Shown: piece after piece, positions 24,729 through 33,726 of the stretch | How positions within the stretch are numbered: position 1 is the stretch's first letter | Layout of the letters: each line of letters starts with the position of its first letter | NCBI GenBank assembly: GCA_963795435.1 | Contig: CAWCHV010000009.1 | Location: forward strand, 744,001-808,000 | DNA: 64,000 nt | Direction of reading: 5' to 3' | Source: JAFKFI01 sp963795435 | GTDB lineage: Bacteria; Pseudomonadota; Alphaproteobacteria; Acetobacterales; Acetobacteraceae | Notes under the pieces: generated by a model | What the model was told of the DNA's origin: nothing | What the model saw: the letters and a program-made list of their open reading frames with translations, nothing else | Database searches by the model: none | Translations under genes and position numbers: made by a program

Positions 24729-26114
24729 TCACTCGGCGGCCGACGGAGCCGTTTGGCGCAATCGCAACATGCTCACCCCCGCCGCTCCGATCGAGAATCC
24801 AGCGCCCACCAGCAGGGTGAGCGTGGGGCCGTGCGTGGGCGCGAGGCCGAAGATCACCGCGACGAGCGCCGCTCCGCCGGTTTGGCCAAGCAGGCGGGCG
24901 GTCGACAGCATCCCGCCGGCGGCGCCGCTGCGCGAGCGCGGCGAGGCGCCGATCATCGCGCGATTGTTGGGCGTCTGGAACAGGCCGAAGCCGAAACCGC
25001 ACACCGCCATGCGCCAGATGATGTCAGGCGTCGCGGGATGCGCCGGCAGCACCGCGAGCAGCACCAGTCCGACCGCCATCGAGACCAACCCGATGCCGCC
25101 CAACAGGCCGGCGGGATAGCGGTCGGCGAGGCGACCCGCGATCGGCGCCACCACGGCGACCGTCAGCGGCCACGGCGTCATCAGCAGCCCCGTCGCGACC
25201 TGCGAACGGCCGAGCGCGTCCTGCAGGAAGAAGGGCAGCGACACGTACGCCAGCGTCTGCGCGGCGAACGAGCAGATCGAGGTGGCGATCGACAGCGCGA
25301 AGATCGGGATGCGCAGCAGATCGACGGGCAGGAGCGGGGAGGCGCGGGAGAGCTGCCGGCGCACCAGCAGCCAGCCGGCCATGCTGGCCACCACCAGCTC
25401 CAAGGTCACGAGGGCCGTATTCTCGCCCTGACCGAGCCCGTCGACGGCGACGATCAGCAGACCTAGCGTCAGCGCGTTGAGAGCGGCGCTCAGGCCGTCG
25501 AAGCGGTGCGGCGATTGCCTGGTGCGCGGCAGGGTCCAGAGGCCCAGCAGCAGCGCCGCGAGGCCGGTCGGCACGTTGACATAGAAAAGAAACTGCCACG
25601 GCGCGACCGAGAGAATGCCCGAGGCGACCGTGGGGCCGACCGCGGAAGACACCGCGACGATCAGCGCATTTACCCCCATCGCAGTGCCGAGCAGCCGGCG
25701 GGGATAGATGAAGCGGATGAGGGCGGTGTTGACGCTCATGATCCCCGACGCGCCGAACCCCTGCGCCATTCGCGCGAGCGCCAGCGTGGTCAGCGAATCC
25801 GATCGCGCGCAGAGCAGCGAGGCGAGCGTGAACACCACCAGCCCCGCCTGATAGACACGCCGGTAGCCGATGATGTCGCCGAGCGAGGCCAGCGGCAGCA
25901 GCGAGACGGTGACGGCGAGCTGGTAGGCGTTGACCACCCAGACCGACGCGGCCGGGCTCGCGTTGAGATCGCGCGCGATGGTCGGCAGCGCGACGTTGGC
26001 GATCGCGCCGTCCAGCACCGCCATGATCAAGCCGAGCGCGATGGTGGCGATTGCCCAGTAGCGTTGCGGGATCGCCAGCCCGTCCTGGCTCAGCCCGTTC
26101 GGGGTCTTGTCCAT
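24729..26114 (-). CDS. MFS drug-efflux type transporter (EmrB/QacA, DHA2 family)
   Basis: This 461-residue inner-membrane protein has about 14 hydrophobic segments. It shows the DHA2 motif-C region LNASPAASVWVVNAYQLAVT, LPLASLGDIIGYRRVYQAGL (motif A-like G-x-L-x-D-x-x-GxRR) and ARMAQGFGASGIMSVNTALI. It probably exports hydrophobic toxicants by proton antiport. It stands alone: the next gene on this strand, the acyl-CoA synthetase, ends 73 bp upstream. No regulator is adjacent. Confidence 0.88.
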   Translation of the reverse strand: MDKTPNGLSQDGLAIPQRYWAIATIALGLIMAVLDGAIANVALPTIARDLNASPAASVWVVNAYQLAVTVSLLPLASLGDIIGYRRVYQAGLVVFTLASLLCARSDSLTTLALARMAQGFGASGIMSVNTALIRFIYPRRLLGTAMGVNALIVAVSSAVGPTVASGILSVAPWQFLFYVNVPTGLAALLLGLWTLPRTRQSPHRFDGLSAALNALTLGLLIVAVDGLGQGENTALVTLELVVASMAGWLLVRRQLSRASPLLPVDLLRIPIFALSIATSICSFAAQTLAYVSLPFFLQDALGRSQVATGLLMTPWPLTVAVVAPIAGRLADRYPAGLLGGIGLVSMAVGLVLLAVLPAHPATPDIIWRMAVCGFGFGLFQTPNNRAMIGASPRSRSGAAGGMLSTARLLGQTGGAALVAVIFGLAPTHGPTLTLLVGAGFSIGAAGVSMLRLRQTAPSAAE

Positions 26115-26187
26115 GCGCCTCCTTGTCCCGGGTCTGGGCGAACGCGCGCTTCTACCCAGCCGGGAGCGGGGGCGTAAGGCCGGGCTG

Positions 26188-27897
26188 TCATGCCCTCACG
26201 GCATGACCCGCGTATTCCCGCAGCACCAGCAGGCGGCGGATCTTGTGCGTGGGCGTGAGCAGGCCGTTCTCAACGGTGAACGCCCCGACCACGCGATGCC
26301 GGCGGATGCGCTCGGTGACCGACAGCCGCAGATTGGCCCGCGAGACCGCGACCGACACCGCGACATCATCGAAGCCCTGCTCCGCCACCACCAGCGCGGT
26401 CAGCCCGGAGCGGCCCTCGCCGACCACCACCGCCTGGGCGATCTCGGGCTCGGCCATCAGCATCCCCTCGATCTTCGCCGGGGAGACGTTCTCGCCGCCG
26501 GAGAGCACGATCATGTCGCGCTTGCGGTCGGTGATGCGAAGATAGCCGTCGGCGTCGAGCGCGCCGATGTCGCCGGTGTGCAGCCAGCCGTCCCGGATCA
26601 CGGCGCGCGTCGCCTCCGGCTGGCCCCAGTAGCCGTCCATCACGAGGTCGCCGCGTACCAGGATCTCGCCATCCTCGGCGATGCGGAGATCCACGCCCTC
26701 CAGCACCTTCCCCACCGTGTCGATGCGGATTGCCTCGGGCGGGTTGGCGCTGATGACCGGGCCGGCCTCGGTCTGGCCGTAGCCCTGCATCACCGGAATG
26801 CCCATCGCCTGGAAGAATTTTCCCACCTCGGGCTCCAGCCGGGCGCCGCCGGACATGGCCGCTTTCAGCCGACCGCCGAAGCGGCCGCGGACGCGGCGAC
26901 GGACCAGCACGTCAAGCAGCGGATCGGCGATCCGCTCGCCGATGCCGAGGCCGCTGTCGAGCTGCCGCAACCCATTGGCGAGCGCCCGGTCGAACAAGGA
27001 TCGTTTCCACGCTGACTCGCGTCCCATCTGGCCGAGCACGCGCGTCCGGATCGCCTCCAGGATGCGCGGCACGACCGTCACGATGGTCGGCCGCACGGTC
27101 AGCAGGTCGGCGGCGAGGTTCTCGACGCCGCGCGCGTAGACCACCTCGGTGCCGACGCTCAGCAGGAAGAACTGGCCGCCGGTGTGCTCGTAGGAGTGCG
27201 ACAGCGGCAGGAAGGAGAGATAGACCTCGTCCTTGAGCCGCAGCGGCCGGAACAGCTCGAACGCGCCCCGGCAGTTCGACAAGATGGAGCGGTGCGGCAG
27301 CATCACCCCCTTTGGCGTGCCGCCGGTGCCGGAGGTGTAGATCAGGCAGGCCAGAGCGCCCGGCGGGATGCCCGCCGCCTCGAAGGCGATGTCGTCCGCT
27401 GGCAAATCATCGGTGACGAGCTCGGCCCAAGGCAGCAACCGCGTTTTCCCGAACGACCCCGGCGTGCCGTCGTCCATCGTCACCAGCAGGTCGAGCCCGC
27501 CGCCCGCCTGGGCGCCAGCGGCCAGCAGGCGCGTCGCGAGTGTCCCGGAGGAGACAATGGCCGCCTGGGCACCGCTGTCGCGCAGGACATGGGCGTGGTC
27601 GGCGACCGTGTTCGTCGTGTAGGCCGGTACCGGCACGGCGCGGATCGCCATTAGCGCGGTCTCGGCGATGGGGTATTCCGGGCGGTTCTCGCTGGCGATC
27701 ACGACGCGGTCGCCGGCCGAAATGCCGGCTGCCCGCAGATGGCGCGCCGCCGAGGCCGCGAGGCGCGCGAAGCGGCTCCAGGTGACGCCCTGCCAGTCAC
27801 CGTCGCGAAATACACGCAGCATCGGCTTGTCGGGCCAGGTGCGCGCCAGTCCGAACATCATCGCGGCCAAGTTCGGCCAGTGCGGGTATCTGTCCAA
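26188..27897 (-). CDS. Long-chain acyl-CoA synthetase (AMP-forming)
   Basis: This enzyme activates fatty or other carboxylic acids to CoA thioesters. The 569-residue protein has the P-loop-like LIYTSGTGGTPKGVMLPH, the adenylate motif GYGQTEAGPVIS, GWLHTGDIGALDADGYLRIT and DRKRDMIVLSGGENVSP, with the C-terminal lysine region LTPTHKIRRLLVLREY. The length and LHTGDIG/GGENVSP form place it with FadD-like long-chain ligases. It diverges from pepF (104-bp gap), and a GTCATGCC-GGCATGAC hairpin spans its stop codon at 26187-26207. It may feed the acyl-CoA dehydrogenases near 51-53 kb, though it is not adjacent to them. Confidence 0.9.
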   Translation of the reverse strand: MDRYPHWPNLAAMMFGLARTWPDKPMLRVFRDGDWQGVTWSRFARLAASAARHLRAAGISAGDRVVIASENRPEYPIAETALMAIRAVPVPAYTTNTVADHAHVLRDSGAQAAIVSSGTLATRLLAAGAQAGGGLDLLVTMDDGTPGSFGKTRLLPWAELVTDDLPADDIAFEAAGIPPGALACLIYTSGTGGTPKGVMLPHRSILSNCRGAFELFRPLRLKDEVYLSFLPLSHSYEHTGGQFFLLSVGTEVVYARGVENLAADLLTVRPTIVTVVPRILEAIRTRVLGQMGRESAWKRSLFDRALANGLRQLDSGLGIGERIADPLLDVLVRRRVRGRFGGRLKAAMSGGARLEPEVGKFFQAMGIPVMQGYGQTEAGPVISANPPEAIRIDTVGKVLEGVDLRIAEDGEILVRGDLVMDGYWGQPEATRAVIRDGWLHTGDIGALDADGYLRITDRKRDMIVLSGGENVSPAKIEGMLMAEPEIAQAVVVGEGRSGLTALVVAEQGFDDVAVSVAVSRANLRLSVTERIRRHRVVGAFTVENGLLTPTHKIRRLLVLREYAGHAVRA

Positions 27898-28000
27898 GCC
27901 GCCTCCACCCCGACACGGGTTGCAGCCCGCGCAACCCTTTGACGCCGCTCCCTACAACCTTACATGCAGCAGGGAAACAGCAGGACAGGACCAGCCTCCG

Positions 28001-29830
28001 ATGCGCCACAATGGATTTCCCCCCGGCCCATCCGGGCTCGCGCGCGCGCCGGACGCGGCGGGCGGGGCGGAGCCGGGCCTGCCCTCCTGGGACCTGACCG
28101 ACCTCTATCCCGCCCTCGACAGCCCGGCCGTCGAAGGCGATCTCGTTTCCGCCGAGGCCGCCGCCCGGGCGTTCGCCGCCGCCCGTGCCGGACGGCTCGC
28201 GGCGCTTCCCGGCGCCGAACTCGCCGCCGCGATCGCCGAGTACGAGCGGATCGAGGAGGTTCTGGGACGGCTGATGTCCTACGCCCAGCTTCTATTCAGC
28301 GGCGATTCGACCGATGCCAGGCTCGGCCAGTTCTATCAGACGGTGAACGAACGGGTGACGGCGATCAGCAGCCATTTGATCTTTTTCACCCTGGAGCTCA
28401 ATAGGCTCGACGACGCGGCCCTCGAACAGAAGCTCGCCGACCCGGCCTGCGCGCGCTTGCGGCCCTGGCTGCGCGATCTCAGGGTGTTTCGCCCGCACCA
28501 GCTCTCCGATGAGCTGGAGAAGCTGTTGCACGAGAAGGAGGTCACGGGCCGCTCGGCCTGGAGCCGGCTGTTCGACGAAACCGTCGCCGGGATGCGCGTG
28601 GCGGTGAACGGCGAGCAGCTCACGGTGACGGACGCGCTCAACAAGCTTTCCGACCGGGACCGCGCGGTGCGCGAAGCCGCCGGCCGCGGGATCGGTCAAA
28701 CGTTCGCGGACAATATCCGGCTGTTCGCGCTCACCACCAACACGCTCGCCAAGGACAAGGAGATCATCGACACTTGGCGCCACTATCCGCGCCCCGGCAG
28801 CTATCGCAACCGCTCCAACATGGTCGAGGACGAGGTGGTGGACGCGCTGGTGAGCGCGGTGAGCAGTTCTTATCCCCGGCTGTCGCACCGCTACTACCAG
28901 CTCAAGGCGAAATGGCTCGGCTTGCCAAAATTGCAGCACTGGGACCGCAACGCGCCGCTGCCGGACGACGACGACCGGCAGATCTCCTGGCCCGAAGCGC
29001 GATCGCGCGTGCTGTCCGCCTACGGCGCGTTCAGCCCGGAGCTGGCCGCGATCGGCGGCCGGTTCTTCGAGCGCCCGTGGATCGACGCCACCTTGCGTCC
29101 CGGCAAGGCGGGCGGCGCCTTCGCGCATCCCACCGTGCCGTCCGCGCATCCCTACTTGCTGCTGAATTATCACGGCCGCACGCGCGACGTGATGACGCTC
29201 GCCCACGAACTCGGGCATGGCGTGCATCAGGTGCTGGCGGGCGCGCAGGGCTATCTCATGTCCGGCACGCCGCTCACCCTGGCGGAGACGGCGAGCGTGT
29301 TCGGCGAGATGCTGACGTTCCGCGCGCTGCTCGATGCCGAGACCGATCCGCGGCGGCGCCGGATCATGCTCGCCGCCAAGGTCGAGGACATGCTCAACAC
29401 GGTGGTTCGCCAGACGGCGTTCTACCAGTTCGAGTCGCGGCTGCACGACGAGCGGCGCGGCGGCGAGCTGGTGCCCGACCGCATCGGCGAGATCTGGATG
29501 CAGGTCCAGACCGAAAGCCTCGGCCCCGCCTTCGAGTTCACGCCCGACTACAAGGTGTTCTGGTCCTACATCCCCCACTTCATCCACTCGCCGTTCTACG
29601 TCTACGCCTATGCGTTCGGCGATTGCCTGGTGAACGCGCTCTATTCGGTGTTCCAGTCGGGGCATCCGGGATTCCAGGCGAAGTATCTCGACATGCTGCG
29701 CGCCGGCGGCACCAAGCGCCACAAGGAACTGCTCGCGCCGTTCGGTCTTGACGCGGCGGACCCGGCCTTCTGGCAGAAGGGGCTCGACGTGATCGCCGGG
29801 TTCATCGACGAGTTGGAGCGCACAGGCTGA
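28001..29830 (+). CDS. pepF: M3-family oligoendopeptidase F
   Basis: This zinc metallopeptidase of 609 residues degrades short peptides in the cytosol. The start is ATG 28001 (MRHNGFPPGPSGLARAP); PSWDLTDLYPALDSP, the usual family start, follows at residues ~29-43. The zinc motif is MTLAHELGHGVHQ (HExxH), with the third ligand in TLAETASVFGEM. It also has YVYAYAFGDCLVNALYSVF near the C-terminus. Its stop codon overlaps the ATG of the ABC1 kinase gene by one base (TGATG), indicating an operon. This pairing recurs in alphaproteobacteria. Confidence 0.93.
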   Translation: MRHNGFPPGPSGLARAPDAAGGAEPGLPSWDLTDLYPALDSPAVEGDLVSAEAAARAFAAARAGRLAALPGAELAAAIAEYERIEEVLGRLMSYAQLLFSGDSTDARLGQFYQTVNERVTAISSHLIFFTLELNRLDDAALEQKLADPACARLRPWLRDLRVFRPHQLSDELEKLLHEKEVTGRSAWSRLFDETVAGMRVAVNGEQLTVTDALNKLSDRDRAVREAAGRGIGQTFADNIRLFALTTNTLAKDKEIIDTWRHYPRPGSYRNRSNMVEDEVVDALVSAVSSSYPRLSHRYYQLKAKWLGLPKLQHWDRNAPLPDDDDRQISWPEARSRVLSAYGAFSPELAAIGGRFFERPWIDATLRPGKAGGAFAHPTVPSAHPYLLLNYHGRTRDVMTLAHELGHGVHQVLAGAQGYLMSGTPLTLAETASVFGEMLTFRALLDAETDPRRRRIMLAAKVEDMLNTVVRQTAFYQFESRLHDERRGGELVPDRIGEIWMQVQTESLGPAFEFTPDYKVFWSYIPHFIHSPFYVYAYAFGDCLVNALYSVFQSGHPGFQAKYLDMLRAGGTKRHKELLAPFGLDAADPAFWQKGLDVIAGFIDELERTG

Positions 29831-31191
29831 TGGCCGAAAATCCCGGCGTCGAGCGCAGCACGTTATTCGGCGAGCTGCGCCGGCTGGCGCGTACTTCCGG
29901 CGCGGTCGGCGGCATCGCCGCGCGCGTCGCGGGCTCGCGGGTGCTCGGAATGCGCACGGACCGCGCGGCGCACGCGGAAGACCTCAAGGCGATCCTCGGC
30001 GGGCTCAAGGGGCCGCTGATGAAGGTGGCGCAGTTCCTCTCCACCGTGCCGGACGCGCTGCCCGCCGAATACGCGGCCGAGCTCGCGCAGCTGCAGGCCA
30101 ACGCGCCGGCGATGGGCTGGGCCTTCGTGCGCCGCCGCATGGCGAATGAACTCGGCGCGGACTGGCAGGCGAAATTCGTCGAGTTCAGCCACGAGGCGGC
30201 GGCGGCGGCAAGCCTCGGCCAGGTGCATCGCGCGCGCTTGCCGGACGGCACGGACGTCGCCTGCAAGCTGCAATACCCCGACATGCCGAGCACGGTGGAG
30301 GCCGATCTCCGCCAGCTGCGTCTGGCGATGGCGATCTATCACCGCATGGACAACGCCATCCAGCACGAGGAGATCTACAAGGAGCTGACGCAGCGGCTGC
30401 GCGAGGAGCTCGACTACAAGCGCGAGGCGGCACACATGCGGCTCTACGCCATCATGCTGCGGGATGATCCGACCGTGCACATCCCGCTGCCGGTGGAGGG
30501 CTACTGCACCACGCGCCTGCTGACGATGACGTGGCTCGACGGCCGCCCGCTGATGCACCGACTGGAGGAAGACCCGCCGCAAGAGGAGCGCAACGCGCTG
30601 GCGCGTGCGCTGTTCCGCGCCTGGTACGTGCCGTTCTACCGCTTCGGCGTGATCCACGGCGACCCGCATCTCGGCAACTACCAGGCGCGGCCCGACGGCA
30701 CGGTGAACCTCTTGGATTTCGGCGCGATCCGTGTGTTTCAGGCGAAGTTCGTACGCGGCGTGATCGACCTCTACGAAGCGGTGCGCGACGGCGACGACGC
30801 CAAGGCGCACCACGCGTACGAGACCTGGGGCTTCACCAATCTCACCAAGCAGACGGTGGACGTGCTGAACCAGTGGGCGCAATTCCTCTACGAGCCGCTG
30901 TTGCAGGACCGCGCGCGCCCGATCCAGGAGAACGACGACCCGCAATACGGCCGCGAGGTGGCCGAGCGCGTCCATGCCGGCCTGCAGCGCACCGGCGGCG
31001 TGCGTCCGCCGCGCGAGTTCGTGATGATGGACCGCTCGGCCATAGGCCTCGGCGGCGTCTTCCTCCGCCTGCGGGCGGAGCTCAACTGGTATCAGCTGTT
31101 CCACGAACTGATCGAGGATTTCGACACCGACGCGCTCGCCGCCCGCCAGGCGGCGGCGCTGGGCGAGGCCGGAGTGCCACCTGCAGGATAA
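29830..31191 (+). CDS. ABC1/UbiB-family atypical kinase
   Basis: The protein has 453 residues. It belongs to the ADCK/UbiB/ABC1 kinase-like family linked to ubiquinone and lipid metabolism. Seen: GLKGPLMKVAQFLSTVPDAL (the KxGQ signature position reads KVAQ), the Ala-rich loop AAAAASLGQVHRARLPDGTD, ACKLQYPDM, the catalytic HGDPHLGNYQA and the metal-binding LLDFGAIR. There is no C-terminal membrane pair of the E. coli UbiB kind, so it may be peripheral. Translation is coupled to pepF. It may assist ubiquinone biosynthesis, but no other ubi genes are adjacent; coq9 lies at 47.5 kb. Confidence 0.88.
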   Translation: MAENPGVERSTLFGELRRLARTSGAVGGIAARVAGSRVLGMRTDRAAHAEDLKAILGGLKGPLMKVAQFLSTVPDALPAEYAAELAQLQANAPAMGWAFVRRRMANELGADWQAKFVEFSHEAAAAASLGQVHRARLPDGTDVACKLQYPDMPSTVEADLRQLRLAMAIYHRMDNAIQHEEIYKELTQRLREELDYKREAAHMRLYAIMLRDDPTVHIPLPVEGYCTTRLLTMTWLDGRPLMHRLEEDPPQEERNALARALFRAWYVPFYRFGVIHGDPHLGNYQARPDGTVNLLDFGAIRVFQAKFVRGVIDLYEAVRDGDDAKAHHAYETWGFTNLTKQTVDVLNQWAQFLYEPLLQDRARPIQENDDPQYGREVAERVHAGLQRTGGVRPPREFVMMDRSAIGLGGVFLRLRAELNWYQLFHELIEDFDTDALAARQAAALGEAGVPPAG

Positions 31192-31193
31192 CC

Positions 31194-31240
31194 TTGCTTC
31201 CCCCTAAAGTTGGACGATATACATATCCTCTGTGTATCCA
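31194..31240 (+). promoter_or_regulatory. Likely promoter/operator of the AbrB-PIN toxin-antitoxin operon
   Basis: A TTGCTT (-35-like) and TATACA (-10-like) pair is spaced 18 bp apart. The -10 overlaps an imperfect palindrome, ATACATAT-cctct-GTGTAT, at ~31219-31237. This short AT-rich island stands out in GC-rich surroundings. Toxin-antitoxin operons are commonly autorepressed through such a palindrome; that is inference here. Confidence 0.4.
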
Positions 31241-31261
31241 CGACACTGGAGGCGGTTGGAG

Positions 31262-31492
31262 ATGCAAGTAGGGAAGTGGGGCAACAGTCTGGCGGTTCGT
31301 CTGCCCGCGTCGGTGGTGGAACTGCTTGGGCTCAAAGAGGGCGACGAAATCGAAATCGAGGTCGCGGGTGAGCGCAATCTCCGAGTGGGTCGGGACAGCA
31401 GGCGAGAGGAAGCGCTTGCGCGGCTCAAAGCCCTGGCGCGTCCCTTGCCTCCGGGATTTAAGTTCAGCCGTGATGAAGCGAATGAACGATAG
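31262..31492 (+). CDS. AbrB/MazE-family antitoxin
   Basis: The 76-residue product starts MQVGKWGNSLAVRLPASVVE, the swapped-hairpin AbrB DNA-binding fold of MazE/VapB antitoxins, and continues LGLKEGDEIEIEVAGER. The C-terminal half is charged (SRREEALARLKALARPLP) and should neutralise the toxin. I chose ATG 31262 over an upstream ATG at 31232 because the family motif begins there and GGAGGCGG lies upstream. The gene overlaps the PIN toxin gene, so the two are translationally coupled. The antitoxin probably represses its own promoter. Confidence 0.86.
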   Translation: MQVGKWGNSLAVRLPASVVELLGLKEGDEIEIEVAGERNLRVGRDSRREEALARLKALARPLPPGFKFSRDEANER

Positions 31493-31892
31493 CGCGTTCT
31501 TCGACACGAATATTCTTGTCTATGCGACGGCTGAGCAGGATTCGCGGTTTTCTGTGGCGACTGATTTGTTGGCTCAAGGGGGCACGATCAGCGTTCAGGT
31601 ATTGAATGAGTTTGCAAACGTCGCGCGGCTGAAACTGAAATGGTCATGGCCCGAAATCAAGGAGGGCCTGCATGACTTCCAGCTGCTTTGCTCGGGGCCA
31701 ATCCCGATCGGGGTTGCCACCCACGAAGCCGCGCTTCGGATCGCCGAGCGGGACGGGGTTGCATTCTATGATGCCCTGATCGTCGCCTCCGCGCTGGAGG
31801 CGGGTTGCACCACCTTGTTCACCGAGGACATGCAGCACGGCAGGATCATCGCGGGCCGGCTGACGATCCGAAACCCGTTCGCCGGGGCCTGA
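31473..31892 (+). CDS. PIN-domain toxin (VapC-type ribonuclease)
   Basis: The product has about 139 residues from ATG 31473; ATG 31482 is equally possible. SAFFDTNILVYATAEQD gives the first catalytic Asp, VQVLNEFANVARL the Glu, and IAERDGVAFYDALIVASAL plus CTTLFTEDMQHG the remaining acidic residues, so the Mg-dependent nuclease site looks complete. Known: such toxins cut specific RNAs when the antitoxin is degraded. The gene overlaps the antitoxin gene by about 20 bp. Confidence 0.86.
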   Translation: MKRMNDSAFFDTNILVYATAEQDSRFSVATDLLAQGGTISVQVLNEFANVARLKLKWSWPEIKEGLHDFQLLCSGPIPIGVATHEAALRIAERDGVAFYDALIVASALEAGCTTLFTEDMQHGRIIAGRLTIRNPFAGA

Positions 31893-31896
31893 CCCC

Positions 31897-33102
31897 TCAC
31901 GCCGGTTCGCCCTGCGGCTTGTCGCCGAGGCGCAGCAGCGGCACCAGCACGAACACCAGCGCGGTCGCGGCGGCCGAGACCAGGATGAGCGGCGCCAGCG
32001 CCCGGTCGAACACGTGCTCGTACAGGAACGAGCCGACATTGTCGGCGACCGGGACGGCGAGATTCGTCACCGACATCATCGCGGCGAACACGAAGCCCTC
32101 CGACCGCTTCGGGCAGTAATCCGCCGCCAGGGTGAGCGTCGCGACGTTGGCGATCATGCCGGCGACGCCGCCGAGGAAATACACCACCGCGGCACTGGCC
32201 TCGCCGCGCAGCAGAAGGTAGGCGAGCGTCGCCAGCGTGCCGCCGAGGATGCTCAGGTTGAGCAGCGCGCGGGAGGAGAGCCGTTCGAGAAACCAGCGGT
32301 GCAGCAGCGCGCCCGCGATCCAGCCCGCCGCGCCGATCGCGGACAAGGTTCCTATGTAGCCTTGCGAGAACCGCAGCTCGTCCGTGAGATGGAAGTAGAG
32401 CGGCGTGCCGAAGCCCGGGCTGAAGTAATACAGGAACAGGAACCCCGCGATCACGTACAGGCTGCGCGAGCGCAACGCCGTGGCCAGTGATCGCAAGGTT
32501 CGGCGCAGTTCCGCGACGTCGATGCTGGTCCGCTCCTCGTCGACCAGCAGCATCACGCCGAGCGCCGCCGACAACGGCGCGGCTGCAGCAATCGCGGCAG
32601 CGGCGTGCATGGCACCGCGCGGCGACAGGAATTCGATGAGCTGGCCGCCCAGCACCGCCGTCGCCATGATCGCGACGTTGAACCAGAGCCATTGCTGTGT
32701 AACGAACGCGCCGCTGGCGCGGTGGCGCTGACCGTTCTCCACCAGCAACGCGCCGCACAAGGTGCTGGCGATCGCCATTGCGAACGAGGTCAGGGTCAGC
32801 GCGAACACCAGCCGCGCCGGCGCGTCGGTCAGCGTCACCCAACCGTAGGCGGCCACCGCCGCGACGTTGGCGAGCAGCAGGTAGGCGCGCCGCCGATAGC
32901 CGAACAGCGGGACGAAATCGGAGAACAGCCCGTACAGCGGCTTGATGATCCAGGGCAGATCGAGCACCGCCAGCGACACGCTGATCTGTACCGGGGTCCA
33001 GCCGAACACTTCCTTCAGGTAGTGATTCAGTGGCTGCCAGATGATGCCGACCTTGGCTTGCCCGATCCCCTCGACGACATAGACCACGGCGAAGAACCAC
33101 AT
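31897..33102 (-). CDS. Major facilitator / folate-biopterin-transporter-like (BT1) membrane protein
   Basis: The protein has 401 residues and about 12 hydrophobic helices. It starts MWFFAVVYVVEGIGQAKVGI and continues IWQPLNHYLKEVFGWTPVQI and LPWIIKPLYGLFSDFVPLFG, the BT1/PucC-like block in which a helix 2-3 loop carries KPLYGLFSD. The C-terminal half contains FAAMMSVTNLAVPVADNVGS. Substrate unknown; BT1 relatives move folates or pteridines. It converges on the toxin gene (stop codons 4 bp apart). The true start could lie a few codons upstream, but no other ATG is in frame. Confidence 0.78.
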   Translation of the reverse strand: MWFFAVVYVVEGIGQAKVGIIWQPLNHYLKEVFGWTPVQISVSLAVLDLPWIIKPLYGLFSDFVPLFGYRRRAYLLLANVAAVAAYGWVTLTDAPARLVFALTLTSFAMAIASTLCGALLVENGQRHRASGAFVTQQWLWFNVAIMATAVLGGQLIEFLSPRGAMHAAAAIAAAAPLSAALGVMLLVDEERTSIDVAELRRTLRSLATALRSRSLYVIAGFLFLYYFSPGFGTPLYFHLTDELRFSQGYIGTLSAIGAAGWIAGALLHRWFLERLSSRALLNLSILGGTLATLAYLLLRGEASAAVVYFLGGVAGMIANVATLTLAADYCPKRSEGFVFAAMMSVTNLAVPVADNVGSFLYEHVFDRALAPLILVSAAATALVFVLVPLLRLGDKPQGEPA

Positions 33103-33249
33103 CAGCCGGCGTACCGTGAGCCGCGCCGTGGGGTCGGCGACGTGGCCGGACGGGCGCGGAGCTCTTCTCGTGTGATGCAGACCACACCTCTATCGAAACA
33201 ATCCCATGCTATCGTGAGTTGTCTAAGGCCTCATGGGAGGGAAACCAGG

Positions 33250-33682
33250 ATGGCACGAAATCCGCTCAAGGGCAGCGAGCGCCAGCCGATGCGGGGCGGG
33301 AAGGCCGTCGGGAAGGCCGATCCGTCGGAACGCCTGGAGGTAAGCGTGCTGCTCCGCCGGCGGGACGGCGACCGCTGAAGGACAGGGTCAGGAAGATCGC
33401 GCGGCGCGAGGCGGTCGGCGGCCATCTCGGGCGCGAGGAGTTCGACCGGCAGTTCGGCGCCAGCGCGGAGGACGCCTGATCGCGCGGATCAACGCGGCGA
33501 AGGGCGCCTCGGTCGGGCTGGTCAATCCGGCGCTCTACGCGGCCCCCACCGCTCTGCGCGACATCACGCAAGGCAATAACGGAGACTTCGCAGCGGGCCC
33601 CGGGTGGGACGCCTGCACGGGCCTCGGCACCCCGGACGGCACCAAGGTCGCCGCCCTGCTGACATCGGCGCCGACCAGCTGA
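33250..33682 (+). pseudogene. Remnant of a sedolisin (S53, kumamolisin-like) protease
   Basis: Three pieces in three frames read as one decayed gene. Frame 1 from ATG 33250 gives a pro-domain start (KADPSERLEVSVLLRRRD) and stops at 33378. Frame 3 gives VGGHLGREEFDRQFGAS, the end of a pro-kumamolisin activation domain, to 33479. Frame 2 from 33476 gives LIARINAAKGASVGLVNPAL, then RDITQGNNGDFAAGPGWDAC and TGLGTPDGTKVAALL, the Ca-binding C-terminus of S53 proteases, ending at 33682. The whole catalytic middle (Glu, Asp, and Ser in the SGTS motif) is missing, so about 300 residues have been deleted. Inactive. Confidence 0.82.
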
Positions 33683-33726
33683 CGGGGCACGGGGGCAGGG
33701 GCGTTGGAGCGCGCCGCCCTCCCTCA

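Noticed and set aside
26187..26207. GTCATGCC-GGCATGAC hairpin across the stop codon of the acyl-CoA synthetase
   Set aside because: The 8-bp stem lacks a T-run and lies inside the coding end. It is not reported as a terminator.
33376..33378. The in-frame TGA of the sedolisin remnant as a selenocysteine codon
   Set aside because: The matching continuation is in another frame, and no hairpin or conserved residue supports readthrough. Frameshift decay explains it better.
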